A DNA stretch of 64,000 nucleotides from NCBI GenBank assembly GCA_963726335.1, contig CAVSCD010000012.1, forward strand, positions 744,001-808,000, in the 5' to 3' direction. Under the pieces are notes generated by a model. That model saw only the letters and a program-made list of their open reading frames with translations. It was not told where the DNA came from and did no database searches. Both the position numbers and the translations under genes were made by a program. The stretch is from CAVSCD01 sp963726335 (GTDB lineage: Bacteria; Acidobacteriota; Aminicenantia; Aminicenantales; UBA8522). Every line of letters begins with the position of its first letter. Position 1 is the stretch's first letter. Shown in pieces: positions 34,462 through 42,694 of this stretch.

Positions 34462-35375
34462 GACTGTTTGACCGTCTCCACGAAGATGTCCTCAAGCGTC
34501 TCCGTGCGCGGGACGAGGGAGTGGATCCGGGCCCGCCGTTCCCGGACGAGGCCGACCAGGGCATCGACCTGGTCTTCCTGGAAGACCTTGATGAGGATCC
34601 GGCCGCCCCGGATCGAGACCGGCTCTCCGAGGTCGATGAGGTCCGCCTCGGCCAGGCCGGACAGGGTGACCTCGGTGTAGAGAACCTTCTCCGAGATCAG
34701 GTCCTGGAGCGCGCCCTGGCTGATGACCCGTCCGCCGGCGACGATGGCCACCCGGTCGCAGATCATCTCGATGTCCTGGAGGATGTGGGAGCAGAGAAAG
34801 ACCGTCTTGCCCTCCTGCTTGAGCCGGGCGATGATGTCCCGGAGCTCTTTCCGGCCGAGCGGATCCAGCCCGCCCAGCGGCTCGTCGAGGAGCACCAAGT
34901 CCGGGTCGTTGATCAGCGCCTGGGCCAGTCCGACCCGCTGCAGCATGCCGCGCGAGAACTTGCGGAGCGGCTTGCCGGACGCCCGCTCCAGGCCGACCTG
35001 TTTGAGCAGGGCGGCGGTCTTCGCCTTCCTGGCCCCCTTTTTGATCAGGAAGAGCTGTCCGTAGAAATCCAGGAACTCGGCGGCGGTGAGATAGTCGTAG
35101 AAGTAGGGTTGTTCCGGCAGGTAGCCGACGCGCCGCCTGGCCGCGGCGTCCAGGTGATGCCGGCCGAAGATCTCGATCTTGCCCCGGTCGGGAAAGATCA
35201 ACCCCAGGACACATTTCAGGGTTGTGGTTTTTCCGGCCCCGTTGGGCCCCAGGAAACCGAAGATCTCGCCGGCGGTCACCGTGAACGAAACGCCCCTCAA
35301 GATCGGCCGCTTTTTAGGGATAAACCCCGAGGCAAACGTTTTATGGAGATCTTCGACGTTGAGTGCTGTGAGCAT
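34458..35375 (-). CDS. ABC-2 type transporter ATP-binding protein
   Basis: This 305-residue ATPase has Walker A GPNGAGKTTT (about residues 40-49), the Q-loop region YLPEQPYFYDYLTAAEFLD, signature FSRGM, Walker B LVLLDEPLGGLDP and the H-loop SHILQDIE. The C-terminal 80 residues are the extra domain often seen in ABC-2 exporters (CcmA/NatA type). It energises the adjoining permease, and the substrate is unknown. The TPR and prepilin peptidase genes that follow suggest an envelope function. A TATAAT lies about 20 bp upstream of the ATG, but no good -35 was seen. Confidence 0.93.
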   Translation of the reverse strand: MLTALNVEDLHKTFASGFIPKKRPILRGVSFTVTAGEIFGFLGPNGAGKTTTLKCVLGLIFPDRGKIEIFGRHHLDAAARRRVGYLPEQPYFYDYLTAAEFLDFYGQLFLIKKGARKAKTAALLKQVGLERASGKPLRKFSRGMLQRVGLAQALINDPDLVLLDEPLGGLDPLGRKELRDIIARLKQEGKTVFLCSHILQDIEMICDRVAIVAGGRVISQGALQDLISEKVLYTEVTLSGLAEADLIDLGEPVSIRGGRILIKVFQEDQVDALVGLVRERRARIHSLVPRTETLEDIFVETVKQS

Positions 35376-35444
35376 CTGCCGATTTCTTATTATATTTAAA
35401 GGAACCCGGAAAGGAAAGCGTGCTCCCGCCGATTGCGCCGCCTA

Positions 35445-35501
35445 GCGGTGCGTTCGTAAATAACTTGGCTTTATAAAAGAGCAACGAAGACGCACCACCG
35501 C
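35445..35501. other. Large imperfect hairpin in the gap upstream of the ABC operon
   Basis: The left arm GCGGTGCGTTCGT (35445-35457) pairs with ACGA...ACGCACCACCGC (35484-35501) around an AT-rich loop. The function is unknown. It may be part of the upstream region of the ABC operon or a degenerate repeat. Confidence 0.45.
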
Positions 35502-35589
35502 GGGGGAGTTTGAGGGGGAGGGCGTGTTCCCCTCAGGGGGTCAGTGGAGTGAAACGAAACGCCGAGGGGAGCTTGACTCCCCCCGGAAG

Positions 35590-35636
35590 TGTCCCGTCAT
35601 ATACAGGGCTTTGGAAGGAACTTGCGAGACGGGACA
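35590..35636 (-). terminator. Stem-loop directly after the ferritin-like gene
   Basis: TGTCCCGTC (35590-35598) pairs perfectly with GACGGGACA (35628-35636) around a 29-nt loop. It begins right after the TAA at 35637 on the minus strand. There is no T-tract, so it is a weak or factor-dependent terminator, or an mRNA 3' end stabiliser. Confidence 0.45.
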
Positions 35637-36617
35637 TTAGCGGAGCCCGTCGATGCCCCGGGCGTTGGCCAAGAGCGATTCCTGGGTGTAGAGATGCTCC
35701 CGCTTGATGGCCAGCTGGGCCGCGAGCCTGTCCTTGGCCGCGCCCGCGGGCAGCCGGGCGATGAGCTCATCGTAGGCCGCGATGAGCTTTTCCTCTTCGG
35801 GGACGAGCGCCTGAAGGGCGGCCAGCCGGCTTTCGCCCGGGTAGAGGATGGGCATGGGGTGCAGGCTGGATTCGCGGCCCGCCGCGTCGGTCGAGGCGTT
35901 CTCGATCTGGATGACGCTGCCGAGCTCGACGAGGAGCCCGGCGTTCTTGTCCCAGTGCCGCATGTGGTTGATGCTGTTCTTGAACAGCCGGAAAGTGAGG
36001 TCCTGGTGGTCGCTGAAGAGCATGGCGCAATTCAGGTAGCGGTGCATGATCTCGTTTTCGAGACGGGTGATGGCGTGCAGCGCCTGAACGTCCTCGCGGC
36101 AAACCGCGTCCGGCCCTTCACGGAAGCACATCGCCTCCGTCCCCCCTTCGCGCTCCACCGCCTCGATGGCGGCCGCGAACTGGCGGATATGCCGCTTCTC
36201 GTCGCTGGCGATATTCAGGATCATGTTCTGGAGCTCGGGATATTTTCCCCCCTCCCAAGCGACGGAAAGGTAGAGGTCGGTCACCTCCTCCTCGGTCTTT
36301 TTATCCCGCCGGAGATTGTCGATGATCCTGGGGTAGCGGACGACTTCGTCGGTCTTGAAAGTCGGGCGGCCGCCCATCTTGGAGATGATCAAGCCCAGCT
36401 GGTAGGCATGGTACATCTCGTCGATCCCGATCTGGATCGATTGGGAGCGGGCATCGGTGCGGCTCCGCATGACGGGGTCTTCATAGCAGAATTTCCCCCT
36501 CGGCATGGAGTAGGCGTGGATGACGTATTCAAAGCTCACCGCCCACTCATGCCGGAGGGCGGTCTCCAGGAGATGCCGCGCGTCTTCCGGGTTCGTCACC
36601 GTAATCTTCTTTTCCAC
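35637..36617 (-). CDS. Ferritin-like di-iron domain protein
   Basis: This is a predicted all-helical protein of 326 residues with metal-ligand patterns of ferritin-like proteins: Glu in HEWAVSFEYVIH, ExxH in DEMYHAYQ, ExxH in SDEKRHIRQF and a further RLENEIMHRY. The C-terminal 90 residues form an extra helical region. It could store iron or carry out oxidative chemistry, and I do not recognise a named family. The start is the GTG at 36617, because AGGAGG lies 5 nt upstream, not the in-frame TTG at 36632. A -10 TATAAT with a modest -35 precedes it. Confidence 0.75.
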   Translation of the reverse strand: MEKKITVTNPEDARHLLETALRHEWAVSFEYVIHAYSMPRGKFCYEDPVMRSRTDARSQSIQIGIDEMYHAYQLGLIISKMGGRPTFKTDEVVRYPRIIDNLRRDKKTEEEVTDLYLSVAWEGGKYPELQNMILNIASDEKRHIRQFAAAIEAVEREGGTEAMCFREGPDAVCREDVQALHAITRLENEIMHRYLNCAMLFSDHQDLTFRLFKNSINHMRHWDKNAGLLVELGSVIQIENASTDAAGRESSLHPMPILYPGESRLAALQALVPEEEKLIAAYDELIARLPAGAAKDRLAAQLAIKREHLYTQESLLANARGIDGLR

Positions 36618-36646
36618 GTCGCCTCCTCTCAAATGGCTTCCCTCAG

Positions 36647-36675
36647 ATTATAGTCATCCTCCCGGGAAATGAAAA
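36647..36675 (-). promoter_or_regulatory. Candidate promoter of the ferritin-like gene
   Basis: On the minus strand, TTTTCA (36675-36670), 17-bp spacer and a perfect TATAAT (36652-36647). The leader of about 25 nt carries AGGAGG. Confidence 0.6.
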
Positions 36676-36738
36676 GGCCGGGGCGGGGTGAACCCGGCCG
36701 GCGGAAATTCACCCCCTGAACTACCCCGGGGGGTGATT
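36676..36738. other. Two tandem GC-rich hairpins in the divergent gap
   Basis: GGCCGGG (36676-36682) pairs with CCCGGCC (36693-36699), and TCACCCCC (36709-36716) pairs with GGGGGTGA (36729-36736). They lie between the ferritin-like promoter and the Memo gene, outside both transcripts as predicted. Role unknown. Confidence 0.5.
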
Positions 36739-36831
36739 GCCCTGTCCGGGGGGCCGTGAAAACATGAAGCCATTGCAGCCTCAAAGGCTCGAGATTCTCT
36801 CATCCAAGGCGAAGCCGAGGTTGTGAAAAAG

Positions 36832-36855
36832 GGAGAGGGGCTAAGATCCCTCTCC
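36832..36855 (+). other. Hairpin upstream of the Memo-domain gene
   Basis: GGAGAGGG (36832-36839) pairs with CCCTCTCC (36848-36855) around an 8-nt loop. It is followed, about 60 bp on, by a TATACT (-10-like) at about 36932. No other feature was seen in the remainder of this 344-bp gap. Confidence 0.4.
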
Positions 36856-36961
36856 TCCCCACCCTCCTTTCAAACTCCCTTGAGTCGAAAAATCGACCCG
36901 GGGGAGGACTATTTGATTTTTCGGACGAAGAGATATACTTAGTAAAAGAGCCAGGACACGC

Positions 36962-38215
36962 ATGGAAGAAGAACAGCCTGTTTGCCGCCGACGCGAGGAC
37001 CTGGAGATCGTCCCGACGTCCTACAAGGGGAGCGCCGCCATCCTGGTCAGGGACCACTTGGGGCTGGTGGCTGAGCCGGTCCTTCTCCAAGGCGAGGCGG
37101 TAGCGTTGTTCGGCCTGCTCGACGGCCGGAGAACGGTCCGCGACATCCAAATGGCGCTTGTCCGCTCGAGAGGGGGACGGCTCGTGGACTCCGGGCTTCT
37201 CCAAGAGATCGTCCGGGAGCTCGATTCCGTCGGTCTCCTCCAGAGTCCCGGATACGAAGCGAAAAAACGCCGGCTGCTGGCCGACTATGCCAGACTCGAG
37301 GTTCGCGAGCCCAGCCACGCCGGGGTCTCGTATCCGGCAGAGCCGGACCGGCTGAGGTCTTATCTCGATGCGATCCTCGACGCGCCGGGAGAAGCGGGCC
37401 CCGTCGGCGGCGGACTTCCGGTCCTGGCCCTGGTCGCCCCGCACATCGACCTGGAGACAGGGAAGAGGGCCTACGGCTGCGCCTACCGGGCCATCCGGGG
37501 CGCGAAGCCCCGACGGGTCGTCTTGCTGGGAACGGGCCATTGCTTGGAGGACGGGGTCTTCGGCCTCACGGAAAAAGACTACCTGACGCCGCTCGGCCGG
37601 GTGGTCACCGACCGCGAAGCTGTGGGCCGGTTGCGGGCGGCCGGGAACGGTTGTCTGTCGTCTTCGGACTTCGCCCATCGCCGCGAGCACTCCATCGAGT
37701 TCGAGCTCATCTTCCTCCAGCATGTTGTCGGCTCGCCGTTCTCCCTCGTTCCCATCCTGTGCGGCTCCGTGTCGCAGCACCTGGAGCGCGTCTCCAGGCC
37801 GGCCGCCATCCCCGGGGTCGCCGGCGTCCTGGCCGAGCTGCGTCGCCTCAGGGAGGAAGACCCGGCGGGAACCTTGTTCGTCGCCGGCGTCGATCTCTCG
37901 CACATCGGTCCGAAGTTCGGGCACCGGGAGCGGGCGGCGGCCCTGTTGCCCGACGCCAAGGCTCACGACCGGGCGCTGCTCCGGGCCTTCGCGGCGGGCG
38001 ACGCCGAGGAGTTTTGGGCCGAATCCCGGCGGGTCGGGGACAGGTACAACGTCTGCGGTCTGTCCGCGCTCGCTTTCCTGCTCGAGGTCCTGCCGGGAGC
38101 GACGGGCTTCCCTTTGGCATACGATTTTTGGCTGGAAGAGCCGACCCAGTCGGCGGTCAGCTTCGCCGCCGCCGTGCTGCATGCGGATATCGACAAATCG
38201 GGAGGTGGATCATGA
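36962..38215 (+). CDS. amrB: AmmeMemoRadiSam system protein B (Memo-domain) with N-terminal PqqD-like extension
   Basis: This 417-residue protein has a Memo domain at about residues 115-410, marked by HAGVSYPAEPDRLRSYLD, LLGTGH, REHSIEFELIFLQ and VDLSHIG, whose His residues form the metal site of this LigB-related fold. The first 110 residues are a separate helical domain, roughly like PqqD-type binding domains. The other members of the usual trio, an AMMECR1 protein and a radical SAM enzyme, are not adjacent. The function of the system is unknown. Its stop overlaps the agmatinase start (ATGA), an unusual coupling. Confidence 0.9.
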   Translation: MEEEQPVCRRREDLEIVPTSYKGSAAILVRDHLGLVAEPVLLQGEAVALFGLLDGRRTVRDIQMALVRSRGGRLVDSGLLQEIVRELDSVGLLQSPGYEAKKRRLLADYARLEVREPSHAGVSYPAEPDRLRSYLDAILDAPGEAGPVGGGLPVLALVAPHIDLETGKRAYGCAYRAIRGAKPRRVVLLGTGHCLEDGVFGLTEKDYLTPLGRVVTDREAVGRLRAAGNGCLSSSDFAHRREHSIEFELIFLQHVVGSPFSLVPILCGSVSQHLERVSRPAAIPGVAGVLAELRRLREEDPAGTLFVAGVDLSHIGPKFGHRERAAALLPDAKAHDRALLRAFAAGDAEEFWAESRRVGDRYNVCGLSALAFLLEVLPGATGFPLAYDFWLEEPTQSAVSFAAAVLHADIDKSGGGS

Positions 38216-39075
38216 CGGATTTCGGCGGCGCCATCAAGGCTTCCTCCGCCTACAAGCTGGCCATCCTGGGGGTCCCGTTCGACGAAAAATCCTGTTTTCT
38301 CCGCGGAGCGGCGCTGGGGCCGGCGGCCATCCGGGCCGCCTCCACGGGGAAAGCCCTCAACCCCTGCACCGAGCTGGGCGTCGACCTCGAGCACGACACC
38401 GTGCTCGCCGACCTTGGCGATGTCGACACCTCGGGAGATGTGGACAAGACTTTTCTCCGGATCGAGACCGGCGTCCGCCAGATCCTGGCGAAGAAGGCCC
38501 GGCCCATCATCCTCGGCGGCGACCATTCCATCACCTACCCGGTCGTCCGGGCCCTGGCGAAAACCCACAAGGCGCTCGACATCCTGCACTTCGACGCCCA
38601 CCCCGATCTCTACGATGACCTTTACGGGGACCGGTATTCCCACGCCTGTCCGTTCGCGCGGATCATGGAAGACGGGCTGGCCCAGGGACTCGTGCAGGTG
38701 GGGATCCGGGCGGCGACCGGCGACCAGCGCGCCAACGCCCGGCGGCACGGATCCCGGCTGATCGAGATGAAAGATTTCGCCGACGGCCTCGTCCTGGAGT
38801 TCGCCCGGCCGCTCTATATCACGTTCGATATGGACGCCCTCGACCCGGCGTTCGCTCCCGGGGTTTCCCATCACGAGCCCGGCGGGCTGTCCACCCGGCA
38901 GGTCCTCGACCTGATCCACAGGCTCAAGGCCGACATCATCGGCCTGGATGTCGTCGAGTGCAACCCCACCCGCGACCCTTCGGGCATCACGGCCGCGGCC
39001 GCCGTCAAGATCATCAAGGAAGTCGCCGGGCGGATGATCGGGAAGCGGGCCGCCGGCGCGAAGCCCAAAGCCTGA
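38212..39075 (+). CDS. speB: Agmatinase/arginase-family ureohydrolase
   Basis: This 287-residue ureohydrolase has the di-manganese ligands in GGDHS, LHFDAHPDLYDD and FDMDALDP, with SHACPF in the place of SHGTPF. Family members hydrolyse agmatine, arginine, formiminoglutamate or related guanidines. The DAHPD form and the short N-terminus fit agmatinase, but the substrate is not certain. The ATG at 38212 has GGAGGTGG directly upstream and overlaps the Memo stop. The coupling suggests the two proteins serve one pathway, possibly polyamine-related (inference). Confidence 0.9.
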   Translation: MTDFGGAIKASSAYKLAILGVPFDEKSCFLRGAALGPAAIRAASTGKALNPCTELGVDLEHDTVLADLGDVDTSGDVDKTFLRIETGVRQILAKKARPIILGGDHSITYPVVRALAKTHKALDILHFDAHPDLYDDLYGDRYSHACPFARIMEDGLAQGLVQVGIRAATGDQRANARRHGSRLIEMKDFADGLVLEFARPLYITFDMDALDPAFAPGVSHHEPGGLSTRQVLDLIHRLKADIIGLDVVECNPTRDPSGITAAAAVKIIKEVAGRMIGKRAAGAKPKA

Positions 39076-39081
39076 AGAAAC

Positions 39082-39540
39082 TCAGATCAGCCGCGCGATC
39101 TTCTCCAGCCACTCGCGGTCGACTTCGGAGAAGGCGTCCAGGGTGCTGCTGTCGACGTCGAGGACGGCCCACACCTCGGGCCGCCCGGCGAAAAGCGGGA
39201 CGACGATCTCGGATGCGGACCGGCTGTCGCAGGCGATGTGGCCGGGGAACTTGTGAACGTCGGGCACGACGACCGTCTCCCGGCGGTTGACGGCCGCCCA
39301 GCAGACTCCCTGGTTTTTCGCCAGGACCGGGCAGGCCAGAGCGCCCTGGTAGGGGCCGACGGTCAGCTCGCCCCGGTCCAGAACATAGAAACCGGTCCAG
39401 AAAAAATGGGGCAGCTTGTGATGAAGGAGGGCGGCCACCGTCGCCATCCGGGCCGTCGAGTTCAGCGTCTTCGCGAGATGGGTCTCGAGCTGGGTGTGGA
39501 TCCGCGAGTAGCGCCTCGCCAGGGATTCTTTTCGGTCCAT
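39082..39540 (-). CDS. msrC: Free methionine-(R)-sulfoxide reductase (GAF domain)
   Basis: This 152-residue single GAF domain has all three cysteines of fRMsr in order: Cys in ALACPVL, Cys in QGVCWAA and the catalytic Cys in GHIACDSRSASEIVVPL. The glycan-free C-terminal strand VWAVLDVDS and the E-D-x6-WLEKIA helix match E. coli YebR. It reduces free Met-R-sulfoxide in the cytoplasm with thioredoxin. The ATG at 39540 lies about 8 nt from a TAGAAA -10 box, so the mRNA is predicted to be leaderless. It is divergent from the secreted-protein gene and convergent with the agmatinase gene (6-bp gap). Confidence 0.93.
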   Translation of the reverse strand: MDRKESLARRYSRIHTQLETHLAKTLNSTARMATVAALLHHKLPHFFWTGFYVLDRGELTVGPYQGALACPVLAKNQGVCWAAVNRRETVVVPDVHKFPGHIACDSRSASEIVVPLFAGRPEVWAVLDVDSSTLDAFSEVDREWLEKIARLI

Positions 39541-39547
39541 CACTTTA

Positions 39548-39611
39548 TTTCTACACCCGCGCCCCAGCCGAGTCAATCCGGATTGACTTCGCCTGCCGGT
39601 CACGATATATC
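39548..39611. promoter_or_regulatory. Divergent promoter pair with an 18-bp perfect palindrome
   Basis: AGTCAATCCGGATTGACT at 39571-39588 is a perfect palindrome containing two back-to-back TTGACT -35 boxes. To the right, TATATC (39606-39611) lies 17 bp away and serves the secreted-protein gene. To the left, TAGAAA (39553-39548, minus) lies 17 bp away and serves msrC. The layout forces the two polymerases to compete for one site and is also operator-like. Confidence 0.65.
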
Positions 39612-39637
39612 GTAGTCCGAGATTCTGGGAGGTACCC

Positions 39638-40498
39638 ATGACCCAAAAGACATCCCCTATCGCGTTAGCCGTTCTCCTATGCCTCGCCGCGGGTTCAGGG
39701 TTGGCGGCGGACCAGCGCCAGGCCATCTATTCACTCGGCGTGGAGCTCGAGCAAGAGGCCGAGTCGCTGGCGCGGGCGAGCTTTGACCGCTTCAGCGGCC
39801 GGGACGACACCATCTCGGACGATGAGCAGGCCATCCTGTTCCAGTCGGAGGCTTTTCTGGCCTCCTGCCGGCTGTTTCTGAGACTCACCGAGGAGCGGTC
39901 CGACTATTTCCGTTCGGGCTACCTGAGGACCAATCTCTACAACGCCTTCCTCAACGTCAGCCGCTCATACCGCGAGTTCGAGGAAGCGATGCGGGCGGGG
40001 CGGGGAGGTTCGCGGAACACATCGGCTTGCCGGCGCCTCCTGTCCGCCATGGACGCCGAATTTTCGCGCTGGCCGTCGGCGGACAACTTGGCTTACTTGC
40101 ATGAACGGTACGTCAAGACCGGCCGCGACACGGTCTACCTGATCGAACGCGAGGGCCCGGGGCGCTTTGTGCGCCGCGCGTTCAGAGACCTGGAAAGCCT
40201 CTATCGGTACAACTACGACCGGAAAAGAGGGAAGAACCCCTGGGATTTTCTTGTCCAGGTCGCGCCGGCCACATTGAACAAGATGCCCGAGGGAGAGACG
40301 ATCGATCTGACCTTCGACGGTCTGCTGATCATCGAGGAAGGCGATCGGCCCGGCCGCGGCGTCTATCGTATCGAGGGGGACAAGAAGCGGGGATTGACCA
40401 GCCCCCAGGTCCTCCAGCGATTCGGCGGCTGGGCGAGAGTGTTCGAAGTGCCCGCCGAGGTCATCCTGAAATACGCCGAGGGCGAACCCATCAACTGA
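39638..40498 (+). CDS. Secreted protein of unknown function, alpha-helical
   Basis: This 286-residue protein has a clear signal peptide (about residues 1-23, IALAVLLCLAAGSGLAAD). The mature part is mainly helical with conserved-looking aromatic and Arg/Asp residues, followed by a short strand-rich C-terminus (IDLTFDGLLIIEEGD). I recognise no family. GGGAGG lies 5 nt before the ATG. It shares a palindromic divergent promoter with msrC, which hints at a role in oxidative or methionine-sulfoxide stress, but this is inference from position only. Confidence 0.72.
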   Translation: MTQKTSPIALAVLLCLAAGSGLAADQRQAIYSLGVELEQEAESLARASFDRFSGRDDTISDDEQAILFQSEAFLASCRLFLRLTEERSDYFRSGYLRTNLYNAFLNVSRSYREFEEAMRAGRGGSRNTSACRRLLSAMDAEFSRWPSADNLAYLHERYVKTGRDTVYLIEREGPGRFVRRAFRDLESLYRYNYDRKRGKNPWDFLVQVAPATLNKMPEGETIDLTFDGLLIIEEGDRPGRGVYRIEGDKKRGLTSPQVLQRFGGWARVFEVPAEVILKYAEGEPIN

Positions 40499-40740
40499 GC
40501 TTCCGTTCCCGGAAAGCACACCTCCCGGGCCGCGGTGAGGAGTGCGGGCTGTTGTCAGCAAAAGGGGGGTTGATGATGGGAACCAAAAAGGTGGGGGCTT
40601 TCTCCAGCCCGCGCAAGAAAGCCATCGTCATTATAGCATTCAAAAGTCAAAAGTAAAGAGCTTTTTTTATATTTTTTTTGGTTTGTTTTTTTCTCTTCGT
40701 TCTGTGACAATTGAGACAGTCACTCGCGATAGGAGGAGGC

Positions 40741-41022
40741 ATGGAAGAGAAGAAGATCGATATCAAAGTCGACGAACATGTGGCGCTCGGGCAGTATTCG
40801 AACCTGGCCGCGATCCGCCACACGCGGGAGGAGTTCATCTTCGACTTCGCCTTCATGTTCCCCGACGCTCCGATGGGCAAGCTCATCTCGCGGCTGATCC
40901 TCAGCCCGGCCCACGTCAAGAGATTCCTGGAGGCGCTCCAGGCCAACGTCAAGCGGTACGAGGACAGCTTCGGCACGATCGTGCCCGGCGAGCCTCCGCC
41001 GTCGGTCGGGTTCATTAACTAA
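40741..41022 (+). CDS. DUF3467-family protein
   Basis: This small acidic protein of 93 residues has the layout of DUF3467 proteins. It starts with a strand (DIKVDEHVALGQYSN), followed by EEFIFDFAFMFP and a helical region with LISRLILSPAHVKRFLEALQANVKRYE. The function is unknown. The ATG at 40741 is preceded by AGGAGG at short distance. Upstream is an AT-rich tract (about 40640-40710) with long T runs and a GTGAC...GTCAC inverted repeat (40705-40724). It is followed by the FadL-like gene under its own promoter. Confidence 0.85.
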   Translation: MEEKKIDIKVDEHVALGQYSNLAAIRHTREEFIFDFAFMFPDAPMGKLISRLILSPAHVKRFLEALQANVKRYEDSFGTIVPGEPPPSVGFIN

Positions 41023-41030
41023 AATTGTCC

Positions 41031-41059
41031 TTGACAGAAAAGCGCCAATTCATTTAAAT
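41031..41059 (+). promoter_or_regulatory. Promoter of the FadL-like porin gene
   Basis: A perfect TTGACA (41031-41036), 17-bp spacer and TTAAAT (41054-41059). It begins 8 bp after the DUF3467 stop. The leader is about 34 nt with TTAGGAGG before the GTG at 41100. Confidence 0.68.
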
Positions 41060-41099
41060 ACTGGCGCGCATTCGAAGGCCAACGATTTAGGAGGCAGAA

Positions 41100-42374
41100 G
41101 TGAAGAAGTATATTGCGGCGGCGGTTTTTGTCTGTCTGCTGCTGGGCCTCGCGCCCGTCGGTGAGGGCTCCGGCTTCCTCATCTACGAGCACGGGGCGGC
41201 GGCCATGGCGATGGGCGGAGCTTTCGTGGCGGTCGCCAACGACCCCTCGACGATCTTCCACAATCCCGCGGGCATCGCCTTCCTTAAAGGGACTCAGGTC
41301 TCGGCCGGCACGACGCTCATCATGTCACAGTCGTCGATGACCCTGAACAAGTACCCCGATCCGTCCCAGCGCAATTGGGAGCAGGCCGAGCAGGTCTTCT
41401 ACCCCTCGTCCTTCTACATCACTCACTCCCTGAGCGACAGAGTGGCGCTGGGGTTCGGTTTTTTCACACCCTACGGTCTGGGCGCCGAGTGGCCGAAGGA
41501 GAACCCGCTCCGCTACCTCGGCTATAAAGATGATATGAAGACGTTCTTTTTCAACCCGACGATCGCCGTCAAGCTGGCGGATACATTCTCGGTCGGGTTC
41601 GGAGTCTCCTACATCCACTCGACGGTCTTGTTCAAGACCGTGGACCTGGTGGATCTCACCAAGTACGGGCTCAAAAAGTACGATATTCCCTCGGAGCTTA
41701 ACGGAGCCGGCGATGCCGTGGGCCTTAACGCCGGGTTTCTCTACAAGACAAGTAAGCTCAGCGTCGGGCTCAACTGGCGCAGCCAGTTCGACATCGAGTA
41801 CAGCGGCGACCTGACCCTCGACACGTCGGCGATGGCCGGCTTGCCGGCGCCCTTCCAGCCCCCGACGTCCGACACGGGCACGACCACCTTCAAGTTCCCG
41901 AACATTTTCGGGCTGGGCCTGGCGTACAACGCGACGGAGAAGCTTCTCCTGTCGGCCGATTTCCATTATGTCACCTGGAGCCGGTACGACAAGTACATCG
42001 TGGACCTGGAGAAGCTCGAGGACATGGTGGTCCTGCAGAATTTTGACGATTCTTACCTCGTGCGGGGCGGCGCGCAGTATTCCTTCAGCCCCCGGTTTGC
42101 GCTCCGGGGGGGCTTCCTCTACGACCAAACGCCGCAGCCGGATGCGACCGCGGATCCGCTCCTTCCCGATGCCAACCGGATGGCTCTGACCGGCGGGTTC
42201 GGGTGGACGGTGGCGGGGAATTTGGTCCTGGATCTGGCCTTCCAGTATGAGCCGTTCGAGGACCGGACCGTCCCCAACCGCTATGCCCTGCAGGTGGGGT
42301 CGATCAACTATGGCGAGGGCACCTACGAGACGACGGCGTTGCTGTTCGGCGTAAGCCTGCGGTACGCTTTCTAA
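41100..42374 (+). CDS. OmpP1/FadL/TodX-family outer-membrane transporter
   Basis: This 424-residue barrel protein has a signal peptide (residues 1-23) and the family N-terminus GSGFLIYEHGAAAMAMGGAF plus DPSTIFHNPAGIAFL, which forms the plug hatch. The remainder is strand-rich (FGFFTPYGLGAEWP, GLAYNATEKLLLSADFHYVTW) and ends in Phe (SLRYAF), as needed for outer-membrane assembly. Family members carry hydrophobic compounds such as fatty acids or aromatics. The start is GTG, with AGGAGG 6 nt upstream. It is transcribed from its own promoter and followed by a small protein gene. Confidence 0.92.
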   Translation: MKKYIAAAVFVCLLLGLAPVGEGSGFLIYEHGAAAMAMGGAFVAVANDPSTIFHNPAGIAFLKGTQVSAGTTLIMSQSSMTLNKYPDPSQRNWEQAEQVFYPSSFYITHSLSDRVALGFGFFTPYGLGAEWPKENPLRYLGYKDDMKTFFFNPTIAVKLADTFSVGFGVSYIHSTVLFKTVDLVDLTKYGLKKYDIPSELNGAGDAVGLNAGFLYKTSKLSVGLNWRSQFDIEYSGDLTLDTSAMAGLPAPFQPPTSDTGTTTFKFPNIFGLGLAYNATEKLLLSADFHYVTWSRYDKYIVDLEKLEDMVVLQNFDDSYLVRGGAQYSFSPRFALRGGFLYDQTPQPDATADPLLPDANRMALTGGFGWTVAGNLVLDLAFQYEPFEDRTVPNRYALQVGSINYGEGTYETTALLFGVSLRYAF

Positions 42375-42400
42375 AGATTTCTATTTGGAGGTCATACATC

Positions 42401-42598
42401 ATGGCTTTTGCATTCACTAACAAGAAGGGCGTGAAGTATTATCTGCACTCCAAGAAGGTCAACCTGAAAGGGGGACGGGAGCAGATGATCTACTATTTCG
42501 CCAAAGACGTTCGGCCCGGAGCCTTGGACGCCGTTCCCGCGGGCTACAAGGTCCAGGAGACCGAAAAGACCGGCATGCCGATCTTGAAAAAGGCCTGA
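42401..42598 (+). CDS. Small conserved protein of unknown function (65 aa)
   Basis: This basic 65-residue protein contains KGVKYYLHSKKVNLKGGR and YFAKDVRPGALDAVPAGYK. I know this pattern from small uncharacterised proteins in many environmental bacteria, but no function is established. It has no signal peptide or cysteine. TTGGAGG is well placed before the ATG at 42401. It lies 26 bp after the porin gene and is probably co-transcribed. Its end is followed by a strong hairpin at 42633-42661. Confidence 0.8.
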   Translation: MAFAFTNKKGVKYYLHSKKVNLKGGREQMIYYFAKDVRPGALDAVPAGYKVQETEKTGMPILKKA

Positions 42599-42632
42599 GC
42601 GCCTTTTTCCCGCGATACCGAGAACACGTGAC

Positions 42633-42661
42633 GGGGGCGGCCCCGGCGCGGGACCGCCCCC
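42633..42661 (+). terminator. GC-rich stem-loop after the porin-small protein pair
   Basis: GGGGGCGG (42633-42640) pairs with CCGCCCCC (42654-42661) around a 13-nt loop. There is no T-tract, so termination strength is uncertain. It separates two transcription units. Confidence 0.45.
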
Positions 42662-42694
42662 GCTCAGCCTCCCGGCGATCCTCATTTCTGCGAA

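Noticed and set aside
40573..40656. 27-codon basic ORF upstream of the DUF3467 gene
   Set aside because: It has a purine-rich sequence before the ATG but no coupling, no recognisable composition and no conservation evidence, and it runs into an AT-rich non-coding tract.
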